Assembly: GCA_900319975.1 (NCBI GenBank)
Contig: ONQP01000016.1
Span: forward strand, 1 to 40,190
Direction: 5' to 3'
DNA: 40,190 bases
Source of the DNA: an uncultured Bacteroidales bacterium
GTDB lineage: Bacteria > Bacteroidota > Bacteroidia > Bacteroidales > UBA932
Below the pieces are notes generated by a model. It was not told where the DNA came from, made no database searches, and worked only from the letters and a program-made list of their open reading frames with translations. A program made the position numbers and the translations under genes. Of the stretch, positions 16,471-24,302 are shown piece after piece. The stretch's first letter is position 1; each line of letters starts with the position of its first letter.

Positions 16471-17256
16471 ATGAAAGCAGCCGTCAAATATTCCATCGCC
16501 GGCGCGCTCGTCGCCCTCTTCTGTGCAGGCATGTTCTTCCTGTACAGGCAGGTGCGGCAGGAGCAGCGCGAGATCGTCTGCGGCCGGCTGGACGTCAGCT
16601 TCGCCGACAGCCTGCGCTTCGTCAGCGAGCAGGACGTCCGGGAATATCTCGACGCGCACTACGGCACCTACATCGGCCAGCGGCTGGACAGCGTGCAGCT
16701 CGCCCGCATCGAGCAGATGCTGGAGACGCGCAGCTCCGTGACCCGCTGCCAGGCCTGGACCAGCGACGACGGCGTGCTCCACGTCGAAGTCGCCCAGCGC
16801 GCCCCCGTGCTGCGCTTCCAGGACGGCAACCGCGGCTTCTACGTGGACGCGGAAGGCTACATCTTCCCGCTCCACCCGACTTATACGGCGCCCGTCCCCG
16901 TCGTGGACGGCGCCATCCCGGTACATTTGCCGGCAGACTACAAAGGCCAGGCCGACGATCCATACGCCCGAACCTGGATCGACGGCGTGCTCACGATGCA
17001 CCGTTTCATTTCCACTTCGCGCAACTGGCAGCGCGGCATCACGCACATCAAGGTACGTCCGGGCGGCGACCTCGTCCTGAGCCTCAAGGGCCGGGACGAG
17101 CTGTTCGTCGTCGGACAGCCGGAAAACATTCCCGACAAGCTCGGCCGGATTGACCGCTACATCGGCCAGATCGCCCCTTCCAAGCCGGAAGGATACTACA
17201 AGACCGTCAATGTGAAATATAATCAACAAATCATATGCAGGCAGAAAGATACATAG
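16471..17256 (+). CDS. ftsQ: FtsQ, divisome protein with POTRA domain
   Basis: 261 residues: a short cytoplasmic tail, one membrane segment (about 7-25), a POTRA-like region (about 38-110, with SEQDVREYL and the QRAPVLRFQ strand), and a beta domain. FtsQ links FtsA/FtsZ assembly to FtsWI. The pairwise sequence is poorly conserved, as usual, but VxxRxPVxRF-type strand and gene order make the call safe. The ATG follows the murC stop without a gap. The last 22 bases overlap ftsA in another frame, and the true end may be functionally dispensable. Confidence 0.93.
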   Translation: MKAAVKYSIAGALVALFCAGMFFLYRQVRQEQREIVCGRLDVSFADSLRFVSEQDVREYLDAHYGTYIGQRLDSVQLARIEQMLETRSSVTRCQAWTSDDGVLHVEVAQRAPVLRFQDGNRGFYVDAEGYIFPLHPTYTAPVPVVDGAIPVHLPADYKGQADDPYARTWIDGVLTMHRFISTSRNWQRGITHIKVRPGGDLVLSLKGRDELFVVGQPENIPDKLGRIDRYIGQIAPSKPEGYYKTVNVKYNQQIICRQKDT

Positions 17257-18680
17257 CAGCCGCCGACCTTGGCTCCTCCAAAATCGCCCTGAGCGTAGCC
17301 AAGATCGAAGGGGATGACATCCAGGTCATCTATTACAAAGAGACCCCGTCCGACGGGATCCGCAACAGCTACGTCTTCAACCCGAAGCGCGCAGCCGGCC
17401 CGCTCCGCAACGCGATCCGCGAAGCGGAGGAAGAATTGAACATCAAGATCCTGCAAGTGGTCGTGGGCCTGCCCCGCTATGACGTGCGGCAGGAGATCGC
17501 GAGCGCCCGGATGGAACGCAGCGACCCCGCTTCCTGCATCACCAAGGACGAGATCAACACGCTCAAGAGCATCGCCATCGACTCCTACCCCATCGCCGAC
17601 GAGGCCAAGGAGGAGATCTACGGCGCCGTGGCCCAGTCGTTCTCGGCCGACGAGGAACTCGTCTGCGCAAGCGAGAACGACGTGGTGGGCGTGACCGCCG
17701 ACGCCATCGAAGGCAACTTCAAGGTCTTCGTGGGCGCCCAGAAAGCGGTGAGCAACATCGACATCATGCTCAACGAAGTGGGCGTGGCGCCCGCACGGAA
17801 GATGTTCCTGCCCAACACCGTGGCCCGGGCCGTCCTCACGGACGCCGAGAAGGAGAACGGCGTGGCCCTCGTGGAGATCGGCGCCGGCGTCACCTCGCTG
17901 ACCATCTACCGCGGCCGGCTCCTGCGCCACTACTCCGCCATCCCGTTCGGCGGGCGGAGCATCACCACCGACATCAAGTACGAGTGTGGCTTCAACGAGC
18001 AGCTCGCCGAGAACATCAAGCTTGCCTTCGGCGCCTGCATGCCCGACAAGCTCCAGTCGCTCAGCGAGAAGATCATCCAGATCAACGACGAGGAGAACGG
18101 CTCCTACGAGCAGCTCCCGGTCAAATACCTCTCCGAGATCATCACCTGCCGCGCCCGCGAGATCATCGAAGCCGTGCTCTGGCAGATCCAGGACAGCGGC
18201 TACGCCGACAAGCTCCGCAACGGCATCGTGATCACCGGCGGCGGCGCCAACCTGGTCAACCTCGCCAACCTTTTCAAGGAGATGTCCGGCTACACCGTCC
18301 GCGTCGGCTATCCCCGCAGCCAGGCCTTCAGCGCCATCGGCTGCTCGGGCACCGGCGAGGCCAGCGCCGTGGCTTCGATCGGTATGATCCTTGAAGCAAA
18401 ACGGGACTACCGCCTCAACTGCATCGAGGAAGCCCCGGAGGAGGCGGCCCAGGAAGCCGCCCCGGAGGAGAACGGCGAGGCCGCGCCCGCCCAGGAGAAC
18501 CTCTTCTCGGGCGATCCAAACTACGCCCCGGACGACATCATCACGCCGCGCAAGCAGAAGGCGGCGAAGAAACCCAACAAGTTCGTCTCCTGGATCCGCC
18601 AGAAGGGCAAACAGATGGAAGAGGTTGCGGAAGGCGCCTTCGACAGCACGATGGGCAGCCTGTTCGATGAAATGAAATAA
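17235..18680 (+). CDS. ftsA: FtsA, actin-like membrane anchor of the Z-ring
   Basis: 481 residues. FtsA polymerises on the inner membrane and ties FtsZ to it. The actin-fold phosphate loop AADLGSSKIALSVAK is at residues about 7-21; EIGAGVTSLTIYRG and GGGANLVNLANLF are the second phosphate and adenosine motifs. After residue about 390 comes a Glu/Pro/Ala-rich linker, then a C-terminal basic amphipathic helix (KFVSWIRQKGKQM) that would bind membrane, followed by a short acidic end. The long linker fits Bacteroidetes FtsA. It starts inside ftsQ and ends 15 bases before ftsZ. Confidence 0.96.
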   Translation: MQAERYIAAADLGSSKIALSVAKIEGDDIQVIYYKETPSDGIRNSYVFNPKRAAGPLRNAIREAEEELNIKILQVVVGLPRYDVRQEIASARMERSDPASCITKDEINTLKSIAIDSYPIADEAKEEIYGAVAQSFSADEELVCASENDVVGVTADAIEGNFKVFVGAQKAVSNIDIMLNEVGVAPARKMFLPNTVARAVLTDAEKENGVALVEIGAGVTSLTIYRGRLLRHYSAIPFGGRSITTDIKYECGFNEQLAENIKLAFGACMPDKLQSLSEKIIQINDEENGSYEQLPVKYLSEIITCRAREIIEAVLWQIQDSGYADKLRNGIVITGGGANLVNLANLFKEMSGYTVRVGYPRSQAFSAIGCSGTGEASAVASIGMILEAKRDYRLNCIEEAPEEAAQEAAPEENGEAAPAQENLFSGDPNYAPDDIITPRKQKAAKKPNKFVSWIRQKGKQMEEVAEGAFDSTMGSLFDEMK

Positions 18681-18695
18681 TAAAGACACAAGGAT

Positions 18696-19943
18696 ATGAT
18701 AGACGACAGCATGATCGACACGATCGCCCCGATGGACTGGGCGACGTCCGACGAAATCATCAAGGTCCTCGGCGTGGGCGGAGGCGGCTGCAACGCCGTC
18801 AACTACATGTTCACCCAGGGGATCAAGGGATGCAGCTTCGTGGTCTGCAACACCGACTCCCAGGCGCTCAAGGGCAGCCCCGTCCCCGTCAAGATCCAGA
18901 TGGGACGCGGCCTCGGCGCCGGCACCAACCCGATCAACGGCCGCAACGCCGCGCTCGAGAGCCAGGACCAGATCGAGAAGGTCGTCCTGGACACCCACAC
19001 CAAGATGCTCTTCATCACCGCCGGCATGGGCGGCGGCACCGGCACGGGTGCCGCGCCGGTCATCGCCAAGATGGCCAAGGACAAGGGCATCCTGACCGTG
19101 GCGGTGGTCACGCTCCCCTTCCTCAACGAGGGCAACGAAGCGGTCTCCCGCGCCATCGACGGCATCCACGAGCTGGAGAAGAACGTGGACAGCCTGCTGA
19201 TGATCAACAACGAGAAGCTGCACGAGTATTTCGGCAACCAGCTCATCCAGGATGCGTTCCCGCAGGCCGACGAGGTGCTCGCCACGGCCGTGCGCGGCAT
19301 CGTGGAGATCATCAAGAAGCCGGGCTACATCAACGTGGACTTCAAGGACGTGGAGACGATGATGAAGAACAGCGGCATGGCCCTGATGGGCTGCGGCGTC
19401 GGCAGCGGCAAGAACCGCATCGAGGACGCCGTCCGCGCCGCCTTCGAGTCCCCGCTCCTCAACGACTTCGACCTCAAGACCGCCAAGAAGGTCCTCGTCA
19501 ACATCACCTGCGGACACAACGAGCAGGGCCTGACGATGGACGACCTGAGCGAGATCAACAAGAAGATCGACGAATACACCGGTCGCGCCAACAACTTCAA
19601 GCGCGGCCTCATCTGGGATGACGACCCCGAGATCGGGGACACCATCCGCATCACCTCCATCGTCACGGGCCTGCGCTTCTCCGACGTGATCGGCCCCGCC
19701 CGCGACATGGGCAACTACATCATCATCAACCGCGACTTCGTGTACAACAAGGCCGACGCCGCCCGCGGCGAAGGCATTCCCCTGTTCGAAGACGCGGGTT
19801 CCCAGACGATCGGTTTCAACAACAAGAGCAACGTTCGCTCCTTCAAGTTCGACCCGGACGTGAAACCCGCCCTGATCGTGGCCCGCAGCGAGTCCCGCGC
19901 CGAACTGGAGAACGTGCCCGCAATCCGGAGAACCCAGGTATGA
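18696..19943 (+). CDS. ftsZ: FtsZ, tubulin-like cell division GTPase
   Basis: 415 residues. FtsZ forms the Z-ring. Present are VGGGGCNAVNYM, NTDSQAL, the tubulin signature G112-GGTGTG118 and the catalytic T7 loop NVDFKDVE. The C-terminal linker is short (about 60-70 residues) and ends in ENVPAIRRTQV, which resembles the conserved FtsA-binding tail (DIPAFLRK-like). AAGGA lies five bases before the ATG, one of the few Shine-Dalgarno-like sites here, fitting a highly expressed gene. The stop overlaps the gltX start (ATGA). Confidence 0.97.
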   Translation: MIDDSMIDTIAPMDWATSDEIIKVLGVGGGGCNAVNYMFTQGIKGCSFVVCNTDSQALKGSPVPVKIQMGRGLGAGTNPINGRNAALESQDQIEKVVLDTHTKMLFITAGMGGGTGTGAAPVIAKMAKDKGILTVAVVTLPFLNEGNEAVSRAIDGIHELEKNVDSLLMINNEKLHEYFGNQLIQDAFPQADEVLATAVRGIVEIIKKPGYINVDFKDVETMMKNSGMALMGCGVGSGKNRIEDAVRAAFESPLLNDFDLKTAKKVLVNITCGHNEQGLTMDDLSEINKKIDEYTGRANNFKRGLIWDDDPEIGDTIRITSIVTGLRFSDVIGPARDMGNYIIINRDFVYNKADAARGEGIPLFEDAGSQTIGFNNKSNVRSFKFDPDVKPALIVARSESRAELENVPAIRRTQV

Positions 19944-21571
19944 GAAAGACACGCGTAAGATTCGCTCCGTCCCCGACGGGGCCCCTGCACATGGGCGGTG
20001 TGCGCACCGCTCTGTACAATTACCTCTATGCCAAGCAGCATGGCGGTGATTTCATCCTTCGCATCGAAGACACCGACTCGGGCCGTTTCGTGCCCGGCGC
20101 GGAGGGGTACATCATCGAAGCGCTGCGCTGGTGCGGCATCTGCCCCGACGAAGGCGTGGATGAGAACGGCAAGGTCGTGGAGACGCCTTCCGAGCGTCAT
20201 CCCCACGCCCCCTACCGCCAGAGCCAGCGGCGCCACCTCTATCGCGAATACGCCGAGCGGCTGGTCGCCGAAGGAAAGGCCTACTATGCCTTCGACACGG
20301 CCGAAGAGCTCGAGAAGGCGCGCGCCGACAGCGAGGCGCGCGGCGAGACCTTCATCTACAACCACCTCACCCGCGGCAATCTGCGCAACTCGCTGACCCT
20401 GCCCGCGGACGAAGTGAAGAAACTGCTCGCGGAGCGCACGGACTGGACCGTCCGCTTCAAGATGCCCGAAGGGCGCGTCGTGGAGATGGACGACCTGATC
20501 CGCGGCCATGTGAGCGTGGACACCGCGACCCTGGACGACAAGGTCCTGTGGAAGCGCGCCGACGAACTCCCGACCTACCACCTCGCCAACATCGTGGACG
20601 ACCACCTGATGGAGATCACCGAGGTCATCCGCGGCGAGGAGTGGCTCCCGTCGCTGCCGCTGCACTACCTCCTCTACGAGGCGTTCGGCTGGCAGGACAC
20701 GCAGCCGCGCTTCGCGCACCTGCCCCTGCTGCTCAAGCCGGTCGGCAACGGCAAGCTCTCCAAGCGCGACGGCGACAAGATGGGCTTCCCGGTGTTCCCG
20801 CTGCGCTGGACTTCGCCGGCCACCGGCGAGACCTCCCGCGGCTACCGCGAGGACGGCTACTTCCCCGACGCTTTCGTCAACCTGCTGGCGATGCTGGGCT
20901 GGAATCCCGGCACGGAGCAGGAACTCTTCACGCTGCCCGAGCTCGTGCAGGCCTTCTCCCTGGACAAGGTGAGCAAGAGCGGCGCGAAGTTCAACCCCGA
21001 CAAGGCGAAATGGTTCAACCGCGAATACCTCCGCAAGCGCTCCGACAAGGAGCTCGCCGCCCTCTTCCTGCCCGTCCTGGCGGAGAAGGGCATCCAGGCG
21101 AAGCCGGAATTCGTGGAGGGCGTGGTGGCGCTGACCAAGGAGCGCGTGACCTTCGTCCAGGACTTCTGGACCGTCGCGTCCTGCCTGTTCATCGCCCCGT
21201 CGCAGTTCGAGAAATATGGCGTCAAGGCGGGCGCGGCCAGCGAGAAGCCGGTCGATCCCAACCGCCCCGTCGATCCGCGCGCCAAGGTGTGGGACGACAG
21301 CGCCACGGCGCCGTTCCTGGCCAAGGACGTGGACAAGTTCTACAAGGCTGACATCTACGAAAACGCCCTCGAGGCGATGCAGGCCGCGGAGCCTGAGCAG
21401 CTCGAGGACTATATCCGCGAGAAGGGCATGCCGATGGGCAAGGTGATGAACTGCATCCGCCTGGGCCTGAGCGGCGCGGCCAGCGGCCTGGGCATCGCCG
21501 ACATCCTCCGCTTCATCGGCAAGGAGGAGGGCGTCGCCCGGATGCGCTACATGAAGGAGCGCTTAGGATAA
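19940..21571 (+). CDS. gltX: GltX, glutamyl-tRNA synthetase
   Basis: 543 residues, a class I synthetase charging tRNA-Glu. The HIGH-type motif reads PSPTGPLHMGG (10-20) and the KMSKS-type motif K272-L-S-K-R276. The anticodon-binding helical domain fills the C-terminal third. It is somewhat long for the family because of insertions between the two motifs and before the C-terminus. The ATGA overlap with ftsZ means it is translated from the dcw message unless it has an internal promoter. It is convergent with truB, overlapping nine bases. Confidence 0.95.
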   Translation: MRKTRVRFAPSPTGPLHMGGVRTALYNYLYAKQHGGDFILRIEDTDSGRFVPGAEGYIIEALRWCGICPDEGVDENGKVVETPSERHPHAPYRQSQRRHLYREYAERLVAEGKAYYAFDTAEELEKARADSEARGETFIYNHLTRGNLRNSLTLPADEVKKLLAERTDWTVRFKMPEGRVVEMDDLIRGHVSVDTATLDDKVLWKRADELPTYHLANIVDDHLMEITEVIRGEEWLPSLPLHYLLYEAFGWQDTQPRFAHLPLLLKPVGNGKLSKRDGDKMGFPVFPLRWTSPATGETSRGYREDGYFPDAFVNLLAMLGWNPGTEQELFTLPELVQAFSLDKVSKSGAKFNPDKAKWFNREYLRKRSDKELAALFLPVLAEKGIQAKPEFVEGVVALTKERVTFVQDFWTVASCLFIAPSQFEKYGVKAGAASEKPVDPNRPVDPRAKVWDDSATAPFLAKDVDKFYKADIYENALEAMQAAEPEQLEDYIREKGMPMGKVMNCIRLGLSGAASGLGIADILRFIGKEEGVARMRYMKERLG

Positions 21572-22375
21572 CATTTCCAGGACTTCTTCCAGAGAGACGG
21601 CGTCTTCGATCCCGAAGCCGCCGTTTTTCGTACGCCGCAGCGAGCTCAGGAAGGCGCCGCTGCCCAGGGCTTCGCCCAGGTCGCGCGCCAGTGCGCGGAT
21701 GTACGTGCCCTTGCTGCAGGCGACGCGGACCATCGCCGTCGGCAGGTGCCGGCCGGACACGTCCGCGACGCGGATGCGCCCCTGGCCGTCGTCTACGACG
21801 TCCTGCACGGGCGCGTCGCTCCAGGACAGGAGTTCGAGGTCATAGAGGGTGATGCGGTTGGACTGGAGGATGTCGCCCGGATCGAAGGGGCGGCCCTCCC
21901 GCTGCGCCTCGCGCAGCAGCCGCCGGGCCGTCTCATAGGCCCGCACGCCGTCCACCGACTTGGCGCTGAACAGCGGGGCGACCTGGTCATGCTCCCCGAC
22001 AAAGCCGGGCAGGACGGCGCGCAGGGCCGCCTCGGACACGCCGTCCAGCGGATACTCGCGGTCGATGTCCTTCTCCAGGTCGTACGAAGGGGTGGTGGCG
22101 CCGAAGCTGACGCCGGCGATGTATTCCTTGGCGGAGCGCTGCAGCTCCTCCGCCCGCTTGGTGGCCGGACCGATGCACACCAGCAGAATGCCGGTCGCGA
22201 GGGGATCGAGCGTCCCCGCGTGACCGACCTTGAGGTTCTTCTTCCCGAAATGGCGGATCGCCGCGTACTTGACCTTGCGGATCACGTCCGCCGAGGTCCA
22301 GCGATAAGGCTTGTCCACCGGCAGGACGATCCCTTCCGGGTAGTCCTCGATATTACGGCTGAACGATCTTGTCAA
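21563..22375 (-). CDS. truB: TruB, tRNA pseudouridine-55 synthase
   Basis: About 270 residues. It isomerises U55 in the T-loop of tRNA. The catalytic motif GHAGTLDPLATG contains the essential aspartate; LPVDKPYRWTS, PLFSAKSVDG, and CSKGTYIRALARDLG match the family. No ATG exists near the start. I chose the TTG at 22375 because homologues begin close to EGIVLPVDKP; another TTG at 22402 would add nine residues. Either choice overlaps rpiB (stop at 22353), so the two are coupled. The 3' end overlaps gltX by nine bases, with no room for a terminator between them. Confidence 0.93.
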   Translation of the reverse strand: MTRSFSRNIEDYPEGIVLPVDKPYRWTSADVIRKVKYAAIRHFGKKNLKVGHAGTLDPLATGILLVCIGPATKRAEELQRSAKEYIAGVSFGATTPSYDLEKDIDREYPLDGVSEAALRAVLPGFVGEHDQVAPLFSAKSVDGVRAYETARRLLREAQREGRPFDPGDILQSNRITLYDLELLSWSDAPVQDVVDDGQGRIRVADVSGRHLPTAMVRVACSKGTYIRALARDLGEALGSGAFLSSLRRTKNGGFGIEDAVSLEEVLEMLS

Positions 22376-22787
22376 TCCTGCGCTGGTGCCGTCCGCCGGC
22401 AAACTGCGTCGTGAGCCAGGTGCGCACCATCATCACCGCCATGCGGTAGGAGACGAAGCGGGCCGGCATCACGAGGACGTTGGCGTTGTTGTGTTCCTTG
22501 ACGAGCTTGGCGACCTCCGTGTTCCATGCCAGACCGGCGCGGATGCCCTTGTGGTGGTTGAGCGAGAGGGCCATGCCGTTGCCGGTGCCGCAGAGGGCGA
22601 TGCCGGCATCCACGTCGCCGGCCTCGACGGCGTCGGCGAGCGGATGGGCAAAGTCAGGATAGTCACAACTGTCCGTGCTGTCCGTGCCGAAATTGACGAC
22701 TTCGTAGCCTTTGCCCAGCAGATAAGCGATCAGCCGGGTCTTGTAGTCCACGCCTGCGTGGTCGCTGCAGATTCCGATTTTTTTCAT
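22353..22787 (-). CDS. rpiB: RpiB, ribose-5-phosphate isomerase B
   Basis: 144 residues from ATG 22787 (MKKIGICSDHAG); a TTG at 22796 is in frame but lies in the promoter box. RpiB interconverts ribose 5-phosphate and ribulose 5-phosphate. SDHAG at 8-12, the active-site Cys66 in ALCGTGNG, and NHHKGIRAGLAW are conserved RpiB/LacAB features; Bacteroidetes use RpiB widely. It heads a two-gene unit with truB. The -7 box ends six bases before the ATG, so the message is probably almost leaderless. Confidence 0.95.
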   Translation of the reverse strand: MKKIGICSDHAGVDYKTRLIAYLLGKGYEVVNFGTDSTDSCDYPDFAHPLADAVEAGDVDAGIALCGTGNGMALSLNHHKGIRAGLAWNTEVAKLVKEHNNANVLVMPARFVSYRMAVMMVRTWLTTQFAGGRHQRRIDKIVQP

Positions 22788-22793
22788 AACACA

Positions 22794-22801
22794 CAAAGAT
22801 A
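22794..22801 (-). promoter_or_regulatory. -7 box of the rpiB-truB promoter
   Basis: TATCTTTG on the minus strand, a perfect TAnnTTTG, six bases before the rpiB ATG. It is divergent from the promoter at 22843. No -33 element is evident. Confidence 0.55.
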
Positions 22802-22842
22802 CTCATTCTTCCGGACATATTTTTTTATTTCGTGAAAAATGC

Positions 22843-22850
22843 TAACTTTG
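22843..22850 (+). promoter_or_regulatory. -7 box for the GH105-type gene
   Basis: TAACTTTG, perfect consensus, with TTTT 19 bases upstream (22820-22823) as a weak -33 element. It leaves a leader of about 25 bases before the ATG at 22880. Confidence 0.6.
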
Positions 22851-22879
22851 GGCTAACCAATCCAATCTAACCACAGTCA

Positions 22880-24091
22880 ATGAAACTGAATCCATCCCTG
22901 CCCCTTCTCATCCGGGCTGTCTGCGTGCTGTCGCTCGCGGTTCTGCCCGCCTGCAGCAAAAAGGTCAGCCCCCTTTCCGAGCAAATGGTCCATTCCCAGA
23001 TCGCGCGTTGCGGAGACGCAACCTATCTGGACTATACTGACGGTCGGCTCAAATGGAGCTACGGTCCCGGCATGGAACTGCGTGCCTACCTGGACGTCTT
23101 CGAGACGTACGGCGATACCACCGTGTTCAACTTCGTCCGCAAGTGGTACGACAGCATCGTCACCGACGACGGCACCATCCAGAGCTACACCCCCGACCGC
23201 TACAGTTCGGATAAGATCTGCCCGGGCAAGCCTCTTTTCTATCTTTACGACAAGACCGGCGAGGAAAAATACCGCAAGGCCATCGAACAGGTCAAATCCC
23301 AGATCGACGGCCAGCCGCGCACTCCGTCCGGGGCCTTCTGGTTCAAGCAGGTCTACCCCAACCAGATCTGGCTGGACGGCGTGTACATGGTGAGTCCCTT
23401 CTATGCCGAATACGCCGCGCGCTACCTGGAAGGTGAGGCGCAGGCGGCCGCCTTCGACGACATCGTCAACGGCATCATCGTCGCGCACGACAAGTGCCTC
23501 GACCCCGCGACCGGCCTGCTGCGCCACGCCTGCGACGAATCCGGCAAGATGTTCTGGTGCGACCCGGCCACCCGGGGCCAGTCCTTCCACTGCTGGGGCC
23601 GTGCGCTCGGCTACTACTGCCTCGGCATCCTCGAGGTACTCGACTGGCTGCCGGAGGGCCACGACGGTCGCCGGCGCCTGACCACGCTCCTGCGCGAGAT
23701 CTGCAACGTCCTGCCCGACTGGGCGGACCCGAAGAGCGGCGTCTGGTACCAGGTCCTGGACCAGCCCGGCCGCGAAGGCAACTACCTCGAGGCCACCTGC
23801 TCCGCGATGTTCGTCTACACCTACCTCAAGGGCGTCCGCGAGGGCTACCTCGACGCCAGCCTGCAGCCCTATGCCAAGAAGCTGTACCAGGACTTCGTCA
23901 ACGCGTTCGTCACCACCGACGAGCAGGGACTGGTCAGCATCGAGCAGTGCTGCTCCAACTGCGGCCTGGGCGGATCCTCCAACCGGATGGGCGACTTCGC
24001 CTACTATCTGAGCGAGCCGGTCCGGCCCAATGACGCCAAGGGCGTCGCCCCGTTCATCTGGGCCTCCCTGGAGATGGAAAAAATAAAATAA
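22880..24091 (+). CDS. GH105/GH88-type unsaturated uronyl hydrolase, lipoprotein
   Basis: 403 residues. The signal peptide ends in a lipobox, VLPAC, so the protein is lipidated at Cys25 and faces the periplasm or surface. The rest is an alpha6/alpha6 barrel of the YteR kind: NQIWLDGVYM with the catalytic-type Asp166, SFHCWGRALGYY and EGNYLEATCSAMFVY are family hallmarks. These enzymes remove the 4,5-unsaturated uronic acid left by polysaccharide lyases from pectin or similar oligosaccharides by hydrating the double bond. Substrate is probably an unsaturated galacturonyl or glucuronyl oligosaccharide; sequence does not say which. It has its own promoter and terminator, and lies next to uxaC, a step in uronate catabolism. 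Confidence 0.85.
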   Translation: MKLNPSLPLLIRAVCVLSLAVLPACSKKVSPLSEQMVHSQIARCGDATYLDYTDGRLKWSYGPGMELRAYLDVFETYGDTTVFNFVRKWYDSIVTDDGTIQSYTPDRYSSDKICPGKPLFYLYDKTGEEKYRKAIEQVKSQIDGQPRTPSGAFWFKQVYPNQIWLDGVYMVSPFYAEYAARYLEGEAQAAAFDDIVNGIIVAHDKCLDPATGLLRHACDESGKMFWCDPATRGQSFHCWGRALGYYCLGILEVLDWLPEGHDGRRRLTTLLREICNVLPDWADPKSGVWYQVLDQPGREGNYLEATCSAMFVYTYLKGVREGYLDASLQPYAKKLYQDFVNAFVTTDEQGLVSIEQCCSNCGLGGSSNRMGDFAYYLSEPVRPNDAKGVAPFIWASLEMEKIK

Positions 24092-24125
24092 GCGAAGCAT
24101 TTATCCGGCCCCCTGCGGCCAACAT

Positions 24126-24166
24126 CCGCATTCCTGTTACCCACCAGGCAGGAATGCGGTTTTTTT
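24126..24166 (+). terminator. Terminator after the GH105-type gene
   Basis: An 11-bp perfect stem, CCGCATTCCTG (24126-24136) with CAGGAATGCGG (24149-24159), 12-base loop and seven T. Confidence 0.92.
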
Positions 24167-24180
24167 CGCACCTTTGCAAA

Positions 24181-24228
24181 GAGGAGATCCAGTACGTCGA
24201 CGCCTTCATCCGTTCGCTGATGCGCTAG
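24181..24228 (+). pseudogene. Possible C-terminal remnant of a lost gene
   Basis: Between the terminator and the uxaC promoter, a frame reads EEIQYVDAFIRSLMR and stops at TAG (24226-24228). It has no start codon of its own, reads like the amphipathic end of a real protein, and is preceded by CACCTTTG (24168-24175), one base off a -7 box. A gene reduced by deletion would leave this. Too short to identify; chance is a real alternative. Confidence 0.3.
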
Positions 24229-24237
24229 GCCTCCGGC

Positions 24238-24268
24238 TTGTCTTTGCGACATTTATTTGCTACATTTG
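24238..24268 (+). promoter_or_regulatory. uxaC promoter
   Basis: TTGT (24238-24241), a 19-base spacer and TACATTTG (24261-24268), a complete Bacteroidetes -33/-7 pair. The predicted leader is about 30 bases. Confidence 0.68.
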
Positions 24269-24302
24269 ATGGAAGAATCCCACAATCGACAAAACGAACG
24301 AT

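Noticed and set aside
17223..19952. 909-codon antisense frame across ftsA and ftsZ
   Set aside because: Same cause; no family motif in the translation.
24229..24302. Possible riboswitch in the uxaC leader
   Set aside because: The leader is about 30 bases and shows no stable stem; too short for a known riboswitch.
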